Notes: a model not told the origin generated them from the sequence alone. Shown: positions 38,791-50,201, counted from the first letter of the stretch. The stretch: 64,000 nt of DNA from Cherax quadricarinatus (GCF_038502225.1 NW_027195387.1:124001-188000); one strand, 5' to 3'. Numbers and translations are program-made.

Positions 38791-40075
38791 ATCACATTAA
38801 ACTGCATATGTGTTTATATTTCCAAGTACATGGAAATACATTGGAGACAGGAAGGCCTCTGGGTGGACAGAACAGAGGGGGACACCAAAAGGATTATGCC
38901 AACAAGTGTTGGATGACATACACACAACTGAGGAGGAGGTGAAGAAGCTGCTAAGGGACCTTGATACCTCAAAGGCAATGGGACCAGACAACATCTCCCC
39001 GTGGGTACTTAGAGAGGGATCAGAAATGCTGTGTGTGCCACTAACCACTATCTTCAACACATCCCTTGAAACTGGGCAACTACCTAAGGTGTGGAAGACT
39101 ACAAATGTAGTACCAGTTTTTAAAAAAAAGAAGACAGAAAAGAGGTCCTAAACTACAGACCAGTGTCACTGACGTGTATAGTATGCAAAGTCATGTAGAA
39201 GATTATCAAAAGGAGAGTGGTGGAGTACCTGGAACGGAATAAGATTATAAACTCCAACAAGCACGGACTTATGGAAGGTAAATCCTGTGTCACAAACCTA
39301 CTGGAGTTTTATGATAAAGTAACAGAAGTAAGACACAAGGGAGAGGAGTGGGTTGATTGCATCTTTTTGGACTGCAAGAAGGCCTTAAACACAGTTCCTC
39401 ACAGGAGATTAGTGCAGAAACTAGAGGATCAGGCGCGTATAACAGGAAGGGCACTGCAGTGGATTAGAGAATACCTGACAGGGAGACAACAACAACGAGT
39501 CATGGTACGAGATGATGTATCACAGTGGGCAGGCACCTTTGACGAGCGGAGTCCCACTGGAGTCGGTCCTAGGACCAGTACTATTTCTGGTCTATGTGAA
39601 TGAATGACATGATGGAATGGTTAGAAGTGTCCCTGTTCGCCGATAATGTGAAGTTAATGAGGAGAATTAAATCAAATGAGAATCAAGCAGGACTTCAAAG
39701 AGACCTGGACAGGCTGGACACCGGGTCCAGCAACTGGCTTCTCGAATTTAACCCTGCCAACTGCAAAGTCATGAAGATCGGGGAAGGGCAACGAAGACCG
39801 CAGACGAAGTATAGGCTAGGTGGCCAAAGACTGCAAACCTCGCTCAAGGAGAAAGAACTTGGGGTGATAACACCGAGCATGTCTCCGGAAGCACACATTA
39901 ACTTCTGCAGCATATGGGCGCCTAGCAAACCTGTGAATAGTCGTTCAAGACACTGTACACCGTGTACGTTAGGCCCATACTGGAATATGCAGCACCTGTT
40001 TGGAACCCACACTTAATCAAGCACGTTTAGTTCCAGAGCTAAGGGGAATGTCCTACGAAAAATCGTTAAGGAATT

Positions 40076-41695
40076 CATTGTTCTGGACGGGTTTCCTTCT
40101 CATATTTCATTGTTCTGGACGGGTTTCCCTCTCATATTTCATTGTTCTGGACGGGTTTCCTTCTCATATTTCATTGTTCTGGACGGGTTTCCCTGTCATA
40201 TTTCATTGTTCTGGATTGTTCTGGACTGGTTTCCCTGTCATATTTCATTGTTCTGGACGGGTTTCCTACTCATATTTCATTGTTCTTTTCGGGTTTCTTT
40301 CCCATATTTCCTTGTTCTCAACGGGTTTCCTTCTCATATTTCCTTGTTCTGGACGGGTTTCCTTCTCATGTTTCCTTGTTCTGGACGGGTTTCCCTCTCA
40401 AATTTCCTTGTTCTGGACGGGTTTCCTTCTCATGTTTCATTGTTTTGGACGGGTTTTCTTCTCATATTTCAATGTTCTGGACGGGATTCCTTCTCATAAT
40501 TCATTGTTCTGGACGGGTTTTCTTCTCATATTTCATTGTTCTTTACGGGTTTCGTTCTCATATTTCATTGTTCTTTACGGGTTTCGTTCTCATATTTCTT
40601 TGTTCTGGACTGGTTTCCCTGTCATATTTCATTGTTATGGACAGGTTTCCCTCTCATATTTCGTTGTTCTGGACTGGTTTCCCTGTCATATTTCATTGTT
40701 CTGGACGGGTTTCACTCTCATATTATATTGTTCTGGACTGGTTTCCCTGTCATATTTCATTTTTCTGGACGGGTATCCTTCTCACATTTCATTGTTCTTG
40801 AGGGGTTTCGTTCTCATATTTCATTGTTCTTTACCGGTTTCCTTCTGATATTTCCTTGTTCTGGACGGGTTTCCTTCTCATATTTCCTTGTTCTGGACGG
40901 GTTTCCTTCTCATATTTCATTGTTCTGGACGGGTTTTCCTGTCATATTTCATTGTTCTGGACGGGTTTCCTTCTCATATTTCATTGTTCTGGACGGGTTT
41001 CCTTCTCATATTTCATTGTTCTGGACGGGTTTCCCTGTCTTATTTCAATGTTCTGGACCGGTTTCCCTGTCATATTTCATTGTTCTGGACGGTTTCCCTG
41101 TCATATCGCATGGTTCTGGACTGGTTTCCCTGTCATATTTCATTGTTATGGACGGGTTTCCCTGTCATATTTCATTGTTCTAGACGGGTTTCCCTGTCAT
41201 ATTTCATTGTTCTTGACGAGTTTCCTTCTCATATTTCATTGTTCTGGACGTGTTTCCCTGTCATATTTCATTGTTCTGGACTGGTTTCCCTCTCATATTT
41301 CATTGTTCTTGACGAGTTTCCTTCTCATATTTCATTCTTCTGGACGGGTTTCCCTGTCATATTTCATTCTTCTGGACGGGTTTCCCTGTCATATTTCATT
41401 GTTCTGGACGGGTTTCCCTCTCATATTTCATTGTTCTGGACGGGTTTCCCTCTCATATTTCATTGTTCTGGACGGGTTTCCCTGTCATATTTCATTCTTC
41501 TGGACGGGTTTCCCTGTCATATTTCATTGTTCTGGACGGGTTTCCCTGTCATATTTCATTGTTCTTGAAGAGTTTCCTTCTCATATTTCATTGTTCTGGA
41601 TGGGTTTCCCTGTCATATTTCATTCTTCTAGACGGGTTTCCCTGTCATATTTCATTCATCTGGACGGGTTTCCCTCTCATACTTCATTGTTCTGG
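40076..41695. repeat. 32-bp minisatellite, ~50 copies
   Basis: The unit is TTCTGGACGGGTTTCCCTGT followed by CATATTTCATTG, period 32, with ctctcat/cttctcat, gactgg/gacggg and ttcttgacgag variants. It begins inside the C-terminal coding part of LINE fragment 3 and ends where the 99-bp array begins. The long plus-strand frames (up to 418 residues, GFPLIFHCSG type) are artefacts. Confidence 0.95.
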
Positions 41696-44690
41696 ACTGC
41701 CTCGACGGCCGGTGAGTATCCTTTTTCGTCTTTCCCAGGTCCAGGAGTCCACCTGTGTCCCCTCAGGCATTCTCCCTTCCCCACTTCCCCGGGGTCTGCC
41801 TCGACGGCCGGTGAGTATCCTTTTTCGTCTCTCCCAGGTCCAGGAGTCCGCCTGTGTCCCCTCAGGCATTCTCCCTTCCCCACTTCCCCGGTGTCTGCCT
41901 CGACGGCCGGTGAGTATCCTTTTTCGTCTCTCCCAGGCCCAGGAGTCCGCCTGTGTCCCCTCAGGCATTCTCCCTTCCCCACTTCCCCGGGGTCTGCCTC
42001 GACGGCCGGTGAGTATCCTTTTTCGGCTCTCCCAGGTCCAGGAGTCCGCCTGTGTCCCCTCAGGCATTCTCCCTTCCCCACTTCCCCGGGGGTCTGCCTC
42101 GACGGCCTGTGAGTATCCTTTTTCGGCTCTCCCAGGTCCAGGAGTCCGCCTGTGTCCCCTCAGGCATTCTCCCTTCCCCACTTCCACGGGGGTCTGCCTC
42201 GACGGCTTGTGAGTATCCTTTTTCGTCTCTCCCAGGTCCAGGAGTCCGCCTGTGTCCCCTCAGGCATTCTCCCTTCCCCACTTCCCCAGGGTCTGCCTCG
42301 ACGGCCGGTGAGTATCCTTTTTCGTCTCTCCCAGGTCCAGGAGTCCGCCTGTGTCCCCTCAGGCATTCTCCCTTCCCCACTTCCCCGGGGTCTGCCTCGA
42401 CGGCCGGTGAGTATCCTTTTTCGTCTCTCCCAGGTCCAGGAGTCCGCCTGTGTCCCCTCAGGCATTCTCCCTTCCCCACTTCCCCGGGGTCTGCCTCGAC
42501 GGCCGGTGAGTATCCTTTTTCGTCTCTCCCAGGCCCAGGAGTCCGCCTGTGTCCCCTCAGGCATCCTCCCTTCCCCACTTCCCCAGGGTCTGCCTCGACG
42601 GCCGGTGAGTATCCTTTTTCGTCTCTCCCAGGTCCAGGACTCCGCCTGTGTCCCCTCAGGCATTCTCCCTTCCCCACTTCCCCGGGGGTCTGCCTCGACG
42701 GCTTGTGAGTATCCTTTTTCGTCACTCTCCCAGGTCCGCCTGTGTCCCCTCAGGCACTCCGCCTGTGTCCCCTCAGGCATCCTCCCTTCCCCACTTCCCC
42801 AGAGTCTGCCTCGACGGCCGGTGAGTATCCTTTTTTTTCCCAGCAGGAGTCCACCTGTCCAGGACTCCGCCTGTGTCCCCTCAGGCATCCTCCCTTCCCC
42901 ACTTCCCCAGGAGTCTGCCTGCGAAGGCCAGGTTCTCACGCTTCCCCACTTCCCCGGGGTCTGCCTCGACGGCCAGTGAGTATCCTTTTTCGGCGGGGTT
43001 CTGCCTCGACGGCCGGTGAGTATCCTTTTTCGTCTCTCCCAGGTCCAGGAGTCCGCCTGTGTCCCCTCAGGCATTCTCCCTTCCCCACTTCCCCGGGGTC
43101 TGCCTCGACGGCCGGTGAGTATCCTTTTTCGTCTCTCCCAGGTCCAGGAGTCCGCCTGTGTCCCCTCAGGCATTCTCCCTTCCCCACTTCCCCAGGGTCT
43201 GCCTCGACGGCCGGTGAGTATCCTTTTTCGTCTCTCCCAGGTCCAGGAGTCCGCCTGTGTCCCCTCAGGCATCCTCCCTTCCCCACTTCCCCAGGGTCTG
43301 CCTCGACGGCCGGTGAGTATCCTTTTTCGTCTCTCCCAGGTCCAGGAGTCCGCCTGTGTCCCCTCAGGCATCCTCCCTTCCCCACTTCCCCAGGGTCTCC
43401 TTCCCCACTTCCCCAGGGTCTGCCTCGACGGCCGGTGAGTATCCTTTTTCGTCTCTCCCAGGTCCAGGAGTCCGCCTGTGTCCCCTCAGGCATCCTCCCT
43501 TCCCCACTTCCCCAGGGTCTGCCTCGACGGCCGGTGAGTATCCTTTTTCGTCTCTCCCAGGTCCAGGACTCCGCCTGTGTCCCCTCAGGCATCCTCCCTT
43601 CCCCACTTCCCCAGGGTCTGCCTCGACGGCCGGTGAGTATCCTTTTTCGTCTCTCCCAGGTCCAGGACTCCGCCTGTGTCCCCTCAGGCATCCTCCCTTC
43701 CCCACTTCCCCAGAGTCTGCCTCGACGGCCGGTGAGTATCCTTTTTCGTCTCTCCCAGGTCCAGGACTCCGCCTGTGTCCCCTCAGGCATCCTCCCTTCC
43801 CCACTTCCCCAGAGTCTGCCTCGACGGCCGGTGAGTATCCTTTTTCGTCTCTCCCAGGTCCAGGACTCCGCCTGTGTCCCCTCAGGCATCCTCCCTTCCC
43901 CACTTCCCCAGAGTCTGCCTCGACGGCCGGTGAGTATCCTTTTTCGTCTCTCCCAGTTCCAGGACTCCGCCTGTGTCCCCTCAGGCATCCTCCCTTCCCC
44001 ACTTCCCCAGGGTCTGCCTCGACGGCCGGTGAGTATCCTTTTTCGTCTCTCCCAGGTCCGCGTGTCCAGGACTCCGCCTGTGTCCCCTCAGGCATCCTCC
44101 CTTCCCCACTTCCCCAGGGTCTGCCTCGACGGCCGGTGAGTATCCTTTTTCGTCTCTCCCAGGTCCGCGTGTCCAGGAGTCCGCCTGTGTCCCCTCAGGC
44201 ATCCTCCCTTCCCCACTTCCCCAGGGTCTGCCTCGACGGCCGGTGAGTATCCTTTTTCGTCTCTCCCAGGTCCGCGTGTCCAGGAGTCCGCCTGTGTCCC
44301 CTCAGGCATCCTCCCTTCCCCACTTCCCCAGGGTCTGCCTCGACAACCAGTGAGTATCCTTTTTCGTCTCTCCCAGGTCCGCGTGTCCAGGAGTCCGCCT
44401 GTGTCCCCTCAGGCATCCTCCCTTCCCCACTTCCCCAGGGTCTGCCTCGACAACCAGTGAGTATCCTTTTTCGTCTCTCCCAGGTCCGCGTGTCCAGGAG
44501 TCCGCCTGTGTCCCCTCAGGCATCCTCCCTTCCCCACTTCCCCAGGGTCTGCCTCGACAACCAGTGAGTATCCTTTTTCGTCTCTCCCAGGTCCGTGTGT
44601 CCAGGAGTCCGCCTGTGTCCCCTCAGGCATCCTCCCTTCCCCAGGGTCTGCCTCGACAACCAGTGAGTATCCTTTTTCGTCTCTCCCATG
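41696..44690. repeat. 99/107-bp GC-rich minisatellite, ~30 copies, with splice-site-like sequences
   Basis: Each unit reads CTGCCTCGACGGCCG, then GTGAGTATCCTTTTTCGTCT plus CTCCCAG, then GTCCAGGAGTCCGCCTGTGT and CCCCTCAGGCAT, and ends CCTTCCCCACTTCCCC. The first ~24 units are about 99 bp (with a short, scrambled patch at 42720-43010); from 44040 units are 107 bp because of an extra GCGTGTCC. From 44340 the unit start changes from gacggccg to gacaacca. Open frames on both strands are repeat artefacts. Confidence 0.95.
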
Positions 44691-46650
44691 TCCGCGTGTC
44701 CAGGAGTCCACCTGTGCGAAGGCCAGGTGCTCCCCCTTCCCCACTACCCCCACACCCCCCTTCAGGTCCGTGGTTCCAGGAGTCCACCTGTGTGAAGGCC
44801 AGGTGCTCCCCCTTCCCCACTTCCCCCACACCCCAACCTTGCACAACCACCCCCCCCCGGGTCCGGGGTTCCAGGCGTCCCCCCCAGGGGTCCGTGGTTC
44901 CAGGAGTCCACCTGTGCGAAGGCCAGGTGCTCCCCCTTCCCCCACACCCCAACCTTGCACAACCACCCCTCCCCCGGGTCCGTGGTTCCAGGAGTCCACC
45001 TGTGTGAAGGCCAGGTGCTCCCCCTTCCCCACTTCTCCCACACCCCAACCTTGCACAACCCCCCTCCGGGTCCGTGGTTCCAGGAGTCCACCTGTGCGAA
45101 GGCCAGGTGCTCCCCCTTCCCCACTTGACCCACACCCCAACCTTGCACAAGGCCAGGTGCTCCCCCCCCCCCCCCCTGGTCCGTGGTTCCAGGAGTCCAC
45201 CTGTGCGAAGGCCAGGTGCTCCCCCTTCCCCACTTCCCCCACACCCCAACCTTGCACACCACCCCCCCCGGGTCCGTGGTTCCAGGAGTCCACCTGTGCG
45301 AAGGCCCCCCGGGTCCGTGGTTCCAGGAGTCCACCTGTGCGAAGGCCAGGTGCTCCCCCTTCCCCACTTCCCCCACACCCCAACCTTGCACAAGGTGCTC
45401 CCCCTTCCCCACTTCCCCCCCCCCCGGTCCGTGGTTCCAGGAGTCCACCTGTGCGAAGGCCAGGTGCTCCCCCTTCCCCACTTCCCCGACAGCCCAACCT
45501 TGCACAGGCCAGGTGCTCCCCCTTCCCCACCCCCCCCCTGGGTCCGTGGTTCCAGGAGTCCACCTGTGCGAAGGCCAGGTGCTCCCCCTTCCCCACTTCC
45601 CCCACACCCCAACCTTGCACAACCACCCCCCCGGGTCCGTGGTTCCAGGAGTCCACCTGTGCGAAGGCCAGGTGCTCCCCCTTCCCCACTTCCCCCACAC
45701 CCCAACCTTGCACAACACCCCCCGGGTCCGTGGTTCCAGGAGTCCACCTGTGCGAAGGCCAGGTGCTCCCCCTTCCCCACTTCCCCCACACCCCAACCTG
45801 GCACAACCACCCCCCCCCTCCGGGTCCGTGGTTCCAGGAGTCCACCTGTGCGAAGGCCAGGTGCTCCCCCTTCCCCACTTCCCCCACACCCCAACCTTGC
45901 ACAACCTTGCACCCCCCCCCCGCGGGTCCGTGGTTCCAGGAGTCCACCTGTGCGAAGGCCAGGTGCTCCCCCTTCCCCACTTCGCCCACACCCCAACCTT
46001 GCACAACCCCCCCCCCGGGTCCGTGGTTCCAGGAGTCCACCTGTGCGAAGGCCAGGTGCTCCCCCTTCCCCACTTCCCAACTTCCCCCACACCCCAACCT
46101 TGCACAACCCCCTCCCCCGGGTCCGTGGTTCCAGGAGTCCACCTGTGCGAAGGCCAGGTGCTCCCCCTTCCCCACTTCCCCCACACACCAACCTTGCACA
46201 ACCACCCCCCCCGGGTCCGTGGTTCCAGGAGTCCACCTGTGCGAAGGCCAGGTGCTCCCCCTTCCCCACTTCCCCCACACCCCAACCTTGCACAACCTCC
46301 CCCCCGGGTCCGTGGTTCCAGGAGTCCACCTGTGCGAAGGCCAGGTGCTCCCCCTTCCCCACTTCCCCCACACCCCAACCTTGCACAACCCCCCCCCCGG
46401 GTCCGTGGTTCCAGGAGTCCACCTGTGCGAAGGCCAGGTGCTCCCCCTTCCCCACTTCCCCCACACCCCAACCTTGCACAACCACCCCCCCCCCCGGGTC
46501 CGTGGTTCCAGGAGTCCACCTGTGCGAAGGCCAGGTGCTCCCCCTTCCCCCGTGGTTCCAGGAGTACACCTGTGCGAAGGCCAGGTGCTCCCCCTTCCCC
46601 ACTTCCCCCTTCCCCAACCTTGCACCCCACACCCCAACCCACCCCCCCCC
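44691..46650. repeat. ~94-bp C-rich minisatellite, ~20 copies
   Basis: Derived from the previous unit: GTCCGTGGTTCCAGGAGTCC, then ACCTGTGCGAAGGCCAGGTG, CTCCCCCTTCCCCACTTCCC, CACACCCCAACCTTGCACAA and a C-run of variable length (5-13). The variable C-run changes the frame from unit to unit. Frames of up to 793 residues here are artefacts. Confidence 0.95.
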
Positions 46651-46855
46651 CCGGGTCCGCGTGTCCAGGAGTCCATCTGTCCGCCCTCAGATATTTTCCC
46701 TTCCCCACTTCCCCAAGGTATCCTCTCCTTTCCCAGGTCCATGTGTCCAGGAATCCATCCGTGGGCCCCCGAATGTCTCCCCTTCCTCACTTCCCTTAGG
46801 ATATCTTCCAGCCTCAGCCTTCCCCAGGTTATGTATCCCTCCGTGATCTAGCCAG
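46651..46855 (+). repeat. Diverged minisatellite remnants before hairpin 3
   Basis: Two older units (CCATCTGTCCGCCCTCAGAT; CAGGAATCCATCCGTGGGCC) that match the inverted remnants at 3660-3860 closely, including the final CTTAGGATATCTTCCAGCCT. Confidence 0.88.
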
Positions 46856-46882
46856 ATGAGAACGAGGCCTTGTTTAGCTGGT

Positions 46883-46978
46883 CTACGGTAGAGACTGTCC
46901 AGGTGGGTGGAATTACAGGAGGGGACACACAGAAACTGCGTCCTGTAAATACACCCACCAAGACAGTCTAGATCGTAG
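46883..46978. repeat. Long hairpin, copy 3
   Basis: Arms 46883-46920 and 46941-46978, inner ends AATTACAGGA and TCCTGTAAAT. Nearly identical to copy 1 read on the opposite strand. Confidence 0.9.
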
Positions 46979-47453
46979 ATCAGCCAGACGCAGCCAAGCT
47001 ACCGTCCAGTTCGACCACCAAGGCCTGGTCACTCAGTGAAAATTTGGGAGTTCTATTTATATTACACAATTCATCAACATTAAATATAAGTTTCTTTTTG
47101 TGCTTAATAAGCAGCTTAAGTGCATTTGTGAATGTTTTGTTGTAATAACTGTAATAAGTATTAAACTTCGTGTTTTTATTTTGTTATTTGTCTTATGTAT
47201 TTGGAAAACGATCAGTTACAAGCGCCGCTCACAATGTTAATAAGTCACTTTATCTGACTTTTTGGGTTATCCTGGGTAATTTACATATTCGTTAATATGT
47301 ATGATAGATTGTGTAAGTGTTTTTACATGTACTTGTACCTAAGTAAACTTACTTAACTTACTCATACACTTGTTTTTACACTCACTTACGCATTTCCATA
47401 AACGAAGCTTGTGTGTTCACCATCATTCATACACTCATAAAACTGCGCACATG

Positions 47454-47458
<5 letters not shown>
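46979..47458 (+). repeat. AT-rich flank shared with 2943-3500 (inverted)
   Basis: Contains GGTTATCCTGGGTAATTTACA and CGCATTTCCATAAAC, whose reverse complements occur at about 3180-3205 and 3065-3085. No gene. Confidence 0.82.
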
Positions 47459-47880
<422 letters not shown>

Positions 47881-48089
47881 TATGTACACAAATTTGTACC
47901 CATCCATGTATGCACTCTAACTCACGGTTGTTAAAATTATGTTTGTCTTTTAAAAATAAAATCGAAAACTTGGAAGTAGAAGAAATCAGTCTACCTAAAT
48001 GTTGGGTAAATCAGGAACTTTATATATTTCAATATTGTGATGAATAATGTTGGTTTTCGGTATTTTAAGACATCTATTATGAAAGGTGT

Positions 48090-48366
48090 GAAAAGTTACT
48101 AGTTTTAGACACTTGTGGGTCAGGTAAAGTTACTAGTTTTAGACACTTGTGGGTCAGGTAAAGTTACTAGTTTTAGACACTTGTGGGTCAGGTAAAGTTA
48201 CTAGTTTTAGACACTTGTGGGTCAGGTAAAGTTACTAGTTTTAGACACTTGTGGGTCAGGTAAAGTTACTAGTTTTAGACACTTGTGGGTCAGGTAAAGT
48301 TACTAGTTTTAGACACTTGTGGGTCAGGTAAAGTTACTAGTTTTAGACACTTGTGGGTCAGGTAAA
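48090..48366. repeat. 34-bp minisatellite, 8 copies
   Basis: AAAGTTACTAGTTTTAGACA followed by CTTGTGGGTCAGGT, identical copies. Confidence 0.96.
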
Positions 48367-48758
48367 GAATTCAGGGAAACTGGTTAACCAAACTTGAGTC
48401 CTAGAGATGGGCACTCTGAAGGAGTTGTTGGGATTTTGCAGATTGGCGTGGCAATTTATCTGTGATGTTGGTGCGCAATTGGCAAGATACATCCAAAATG
48501 TTGATAATCAGCAATGAAAACGGTCATTAGCTAATGGGCGAATCTCTGTCATGTTCCTTAAGGATCAATAATGCGAGCTCTGAACTGGTAGGAACCCTTC
48601 TGGTAAATGCCAGAAGGGTTACTGCCCAGATGGGTCTGCGAGCCAGCTGTCGTGTTGGTTCAGTACACGATTTCAAGTAAAATAATCTCCAAATACAAAT
48701 TTAGATCAAAAATAACAAAAATAGGCACAATACCGCGACTGAAACAATAAACAAATTA
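48367..48758. other. Unique spacer with an 11-bp perfect hairpin
   Basis: AACCCTTCTGG (48593-48603) pairs with CCAGAAGGGTT (48610-48620) across a 6-base loop, without a T-run after it. Nothing else recognised. Sequence around 48410-48480 may be an old repeat body, but I cannot name it. Confidence 0.55.
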
Positions 48759-48815
48759 CCTGTTTTTGTTGACGTTTCGATCCCACCTGGGCCCTTTAAA
48801 TGTCACACTAACACT
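48759..48815 (-). ncRNA. Degenerate hammerhead-like motif
   Basis: The minus strand shows GTGTTAGTGTGAC, an A/T-rich octamer, a damaged stem II (GGGCCC...TGGGATC) and GAAACGTCAAC. It resembles the better copy at 49968-50022 but pairing is incomplete in both stems. Confidence 0.35.
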
Positions 48816-48924
48816 CAAAGGTTCAGCTTCAGGTAGGTTTGCCAGGGTGAGACCTGACCCAGGCCTTCTCCATGTGGTGACCCGAAAATGGCTCCCGAAA
48901 GAGTGTCGGAGTTTGTATAAGTGA

Positions 48925-49190
48925 TATACCGTTTACAGCCCTATGGCAGGGGCACGGTGTGCATTCATGCCAAGTGGAGTTCCGTTTGCAGTCCTATGGA
49001 GTGGGCAGCCCTATGTCAAGGGCACGGTGAGTCTTATTCAAGTTAGGTGGAGTACAGTTTACAGCCCTATGACAAGGACACAAATAGTTTGCACGTCAGG
49101 CGGAGGACTGTTCACAACCCTATGGCAGGGACAGTCCTATAACAAGGGCATGGCGAGTCTTCTTCAGCACAAGTGGTGGAACAGTTAACT
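48925..49190. repeat. Degenerate ~55-70-bp tandem repeat
   Basis: Recurring words: GTTTACAGCCCTATGGCAGG, GGGCACGGTG, GAGTCTTCTTCA and CAAGTGGTGGA in variable spacing, four to five units. The short plus-strand frame over it is not a gene. Confidence 0.7.
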
Positions 49191-49607
49191 ACAATCATCG
49201 TCAACGTTCTGTAGCTGGGGTACAGCACGACTTTGGTTCAAGTGGTGTCAGAGCTGGTGTTCTTGCTCTCTGCTCTCTAAAGTTCTGTTGCATTTAAGCC
49301 ATTCCTGGCACTTGGGCCCCAGACTAAATCTTAGTCCTGGTTTTGTCTCTGTAGATGCCTACATTTCTCATTGCACTGTCAAATGCTCCAAACTTCAGAA
49401 CACTCATGACTTGATCTTTTCTTCTCCTCCTCCTCCTTCTCCTCTCTCTACCTCTTCTCCTTTCCTGTTTTTCCTTTGATTTCCTTTTTTGTGCCCAGGT
49501 GTGTTCTGCCCTTCATCCCACCCCCCTGTGTTTTTGGTCCTAGTCTCGTGGGCCATTATAATGCTCTCCTGCAGTGCTCCTTTGTCTTGTCCTTTGACTT
49601 ACTCCAC

Positions 49608-49609
49608 TT

Positions 49610-49666
<57 letters not shown>

Positions 49667-49870
49667 GCTTTACTACTACTTTTGCCTCTCTTCATTTCCC
49701 TTTCTGTTTACCACTACTCCCCTACTTCCACTACTACTTCCACTACTACTTCCACTACTACTACCACTACTACTTCCACTACTACTTCCACTACTACTTC
49801 CACTACTACTTCCACTACTACTTCCACTACTACTTCCACTACTACTTCCACTACTACTTCCACTACTAGC
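49608..49870. repeat. (CTA)n microsatellite and 12-bp CACTACTACTTC array
   Basis: CTA triplets at 49608-49666, then about 12 copies of CACTACTACTTC at 49727-49868. Confidence 0.95.
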
Positions 49871-49967
49871 ATTACCTCTACCGCTACTTCTCCACTTCAT
49901 TCTTTCTTCCTTTCTTTTATCCATCCTTGTCCCCTTCTTCTATATATACTGGCTCCCTCACCTTAGT

Positions 49968-50022
49968 GTGTTAGCGTGACTTGTAAGTGGTCCAAATTGG
50001 ACCGAAACGTCGTCATAAGCTT
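49968..50022 (+). ncRNA. Hammerhead-like ribozyme motif (fourth family)
   Basis: Stem I strand TGAC (49977-49980), octamer TTGTAAGT, stem II GGTCC-AAATT-GGACC, GAAACGT, C, then the pairing strand GTCA. It has the same order and spacing as the copies at 38.7, 57.8-59.6 and 62.9 kb, with different stem sequences. Here the octamer departs most from the hammerhead core. Confidence 0.45.
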
Positions 50023-50104
50023 CTCTCTCGAATGTGCAGGTTATCTCTTTATTAGATCAACACTAACGCACTTATAACTTACGAAATAGTAACAACAAAT
50101 ACAA

Positions 50105-50176
50105 TTCAGGGAACGGGTGGGATGTGAACCCATGGCAAGTGAGTCCTGGCTTGTGCGTTCACCACTTGACCAGTTG
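50105..50176 (-). mobile_element. tRNA-derived SINE head (minus)
   Basis: On the minus strand an A-box-like TGGTCAAGTGG (50162-50172) and a B-box-like GGTTCACATCC (50120-50130) lie at tRNA spacing and are followed by CACCCGTTCCCTGA. The same tail word (CCAGTTCCCTGA) ends the plus-strand copy beside it. It is a SINE rather than a working tRNA, since no clean cloverleaf is present. Confidence 0.55.
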
Positions 50177-50201
50177 TCTCTAATTAGAGCTAGCTGGCCA
50201 G

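Larger units (their letters stand above)
38624..38836. mobile_element. Short inverted-repeat non-coding element with two hammerhead-like motifs
   Basis: An insertion in LINE fragment 3 whose halves (about 38651-38726 and 38748-38824) are inverted copies of about 75 bp. TACATTGGA at 38615-38623 and again at 38837-38845 is a likely 9-bp target-site duplication. The left end carries ATGGTATAAAATACC, also found at the end of the 57.7-59.6 kb element, which ties the two families together. Each half holds a GCGAAACGTTG motif facing the centre. No coding frame. Confidence 0.8.
37715..40075 (+). pseudogene. CR1/Jockey-like LINE fragment 3 (N-terminal region to C-terminal domain), interrupted
   Basis: This copy starts furthest upstream. 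A Pro/Thr-rich leader (37720-37870) is followed by the start of the endonuclease (LKVWYTNADRITNKYEEWHE, to 38012); then most of the endonuclease is deleted. The linker resumes at 38074-38454 (EEKFVPKGNRNN, RNEYAQIRREAQ). A 213-bp hairpin element splits it at 38624-38836. RT follows: LDTSKAMGPDNISPWVLREG (38810-39151), SCVTNLLEFYDKV and DCKKALNTVPHRRLVQKLED (39217-39603), FADNVKLMRRI (39600-40016). The C-terminal domain is cut at RLVPELRGMSYEKSL (40030-40065), where a 32-bp tandem array begins, so the 3' end is missing. It has the same Asn in motif C as fragment 2 (39645-39647). Confidence 0.88.

Noticed and set aside
41715..41741. Real 27-nt introns in each 99-bp unit
   Set aside because: Below the length known to be spliced by spliceosomes; kept only as splice-like signals across units.
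40000..42212. Hydrophobic GFPLIFHCSG-type repeat proteins
   Set aside because: Artefact of the 32-bp unit (three units are 96 bp); open in several frames, and the unit drifts with no codon-position bias that I can see.
41677..46851. Pro/Ser-rich and Gly/Arg-rich frames up to 793 residues
   Set aside because: GC-rich minisatellites with few stops; variable C-runs change the frame from unit to unit, which a coding repeat would not tolerate.
48943..49188. 81-residue plus-strand frame as a small gene
   Set aside because: It lies over a degenerate tandem repeat and has no recognisable domain.
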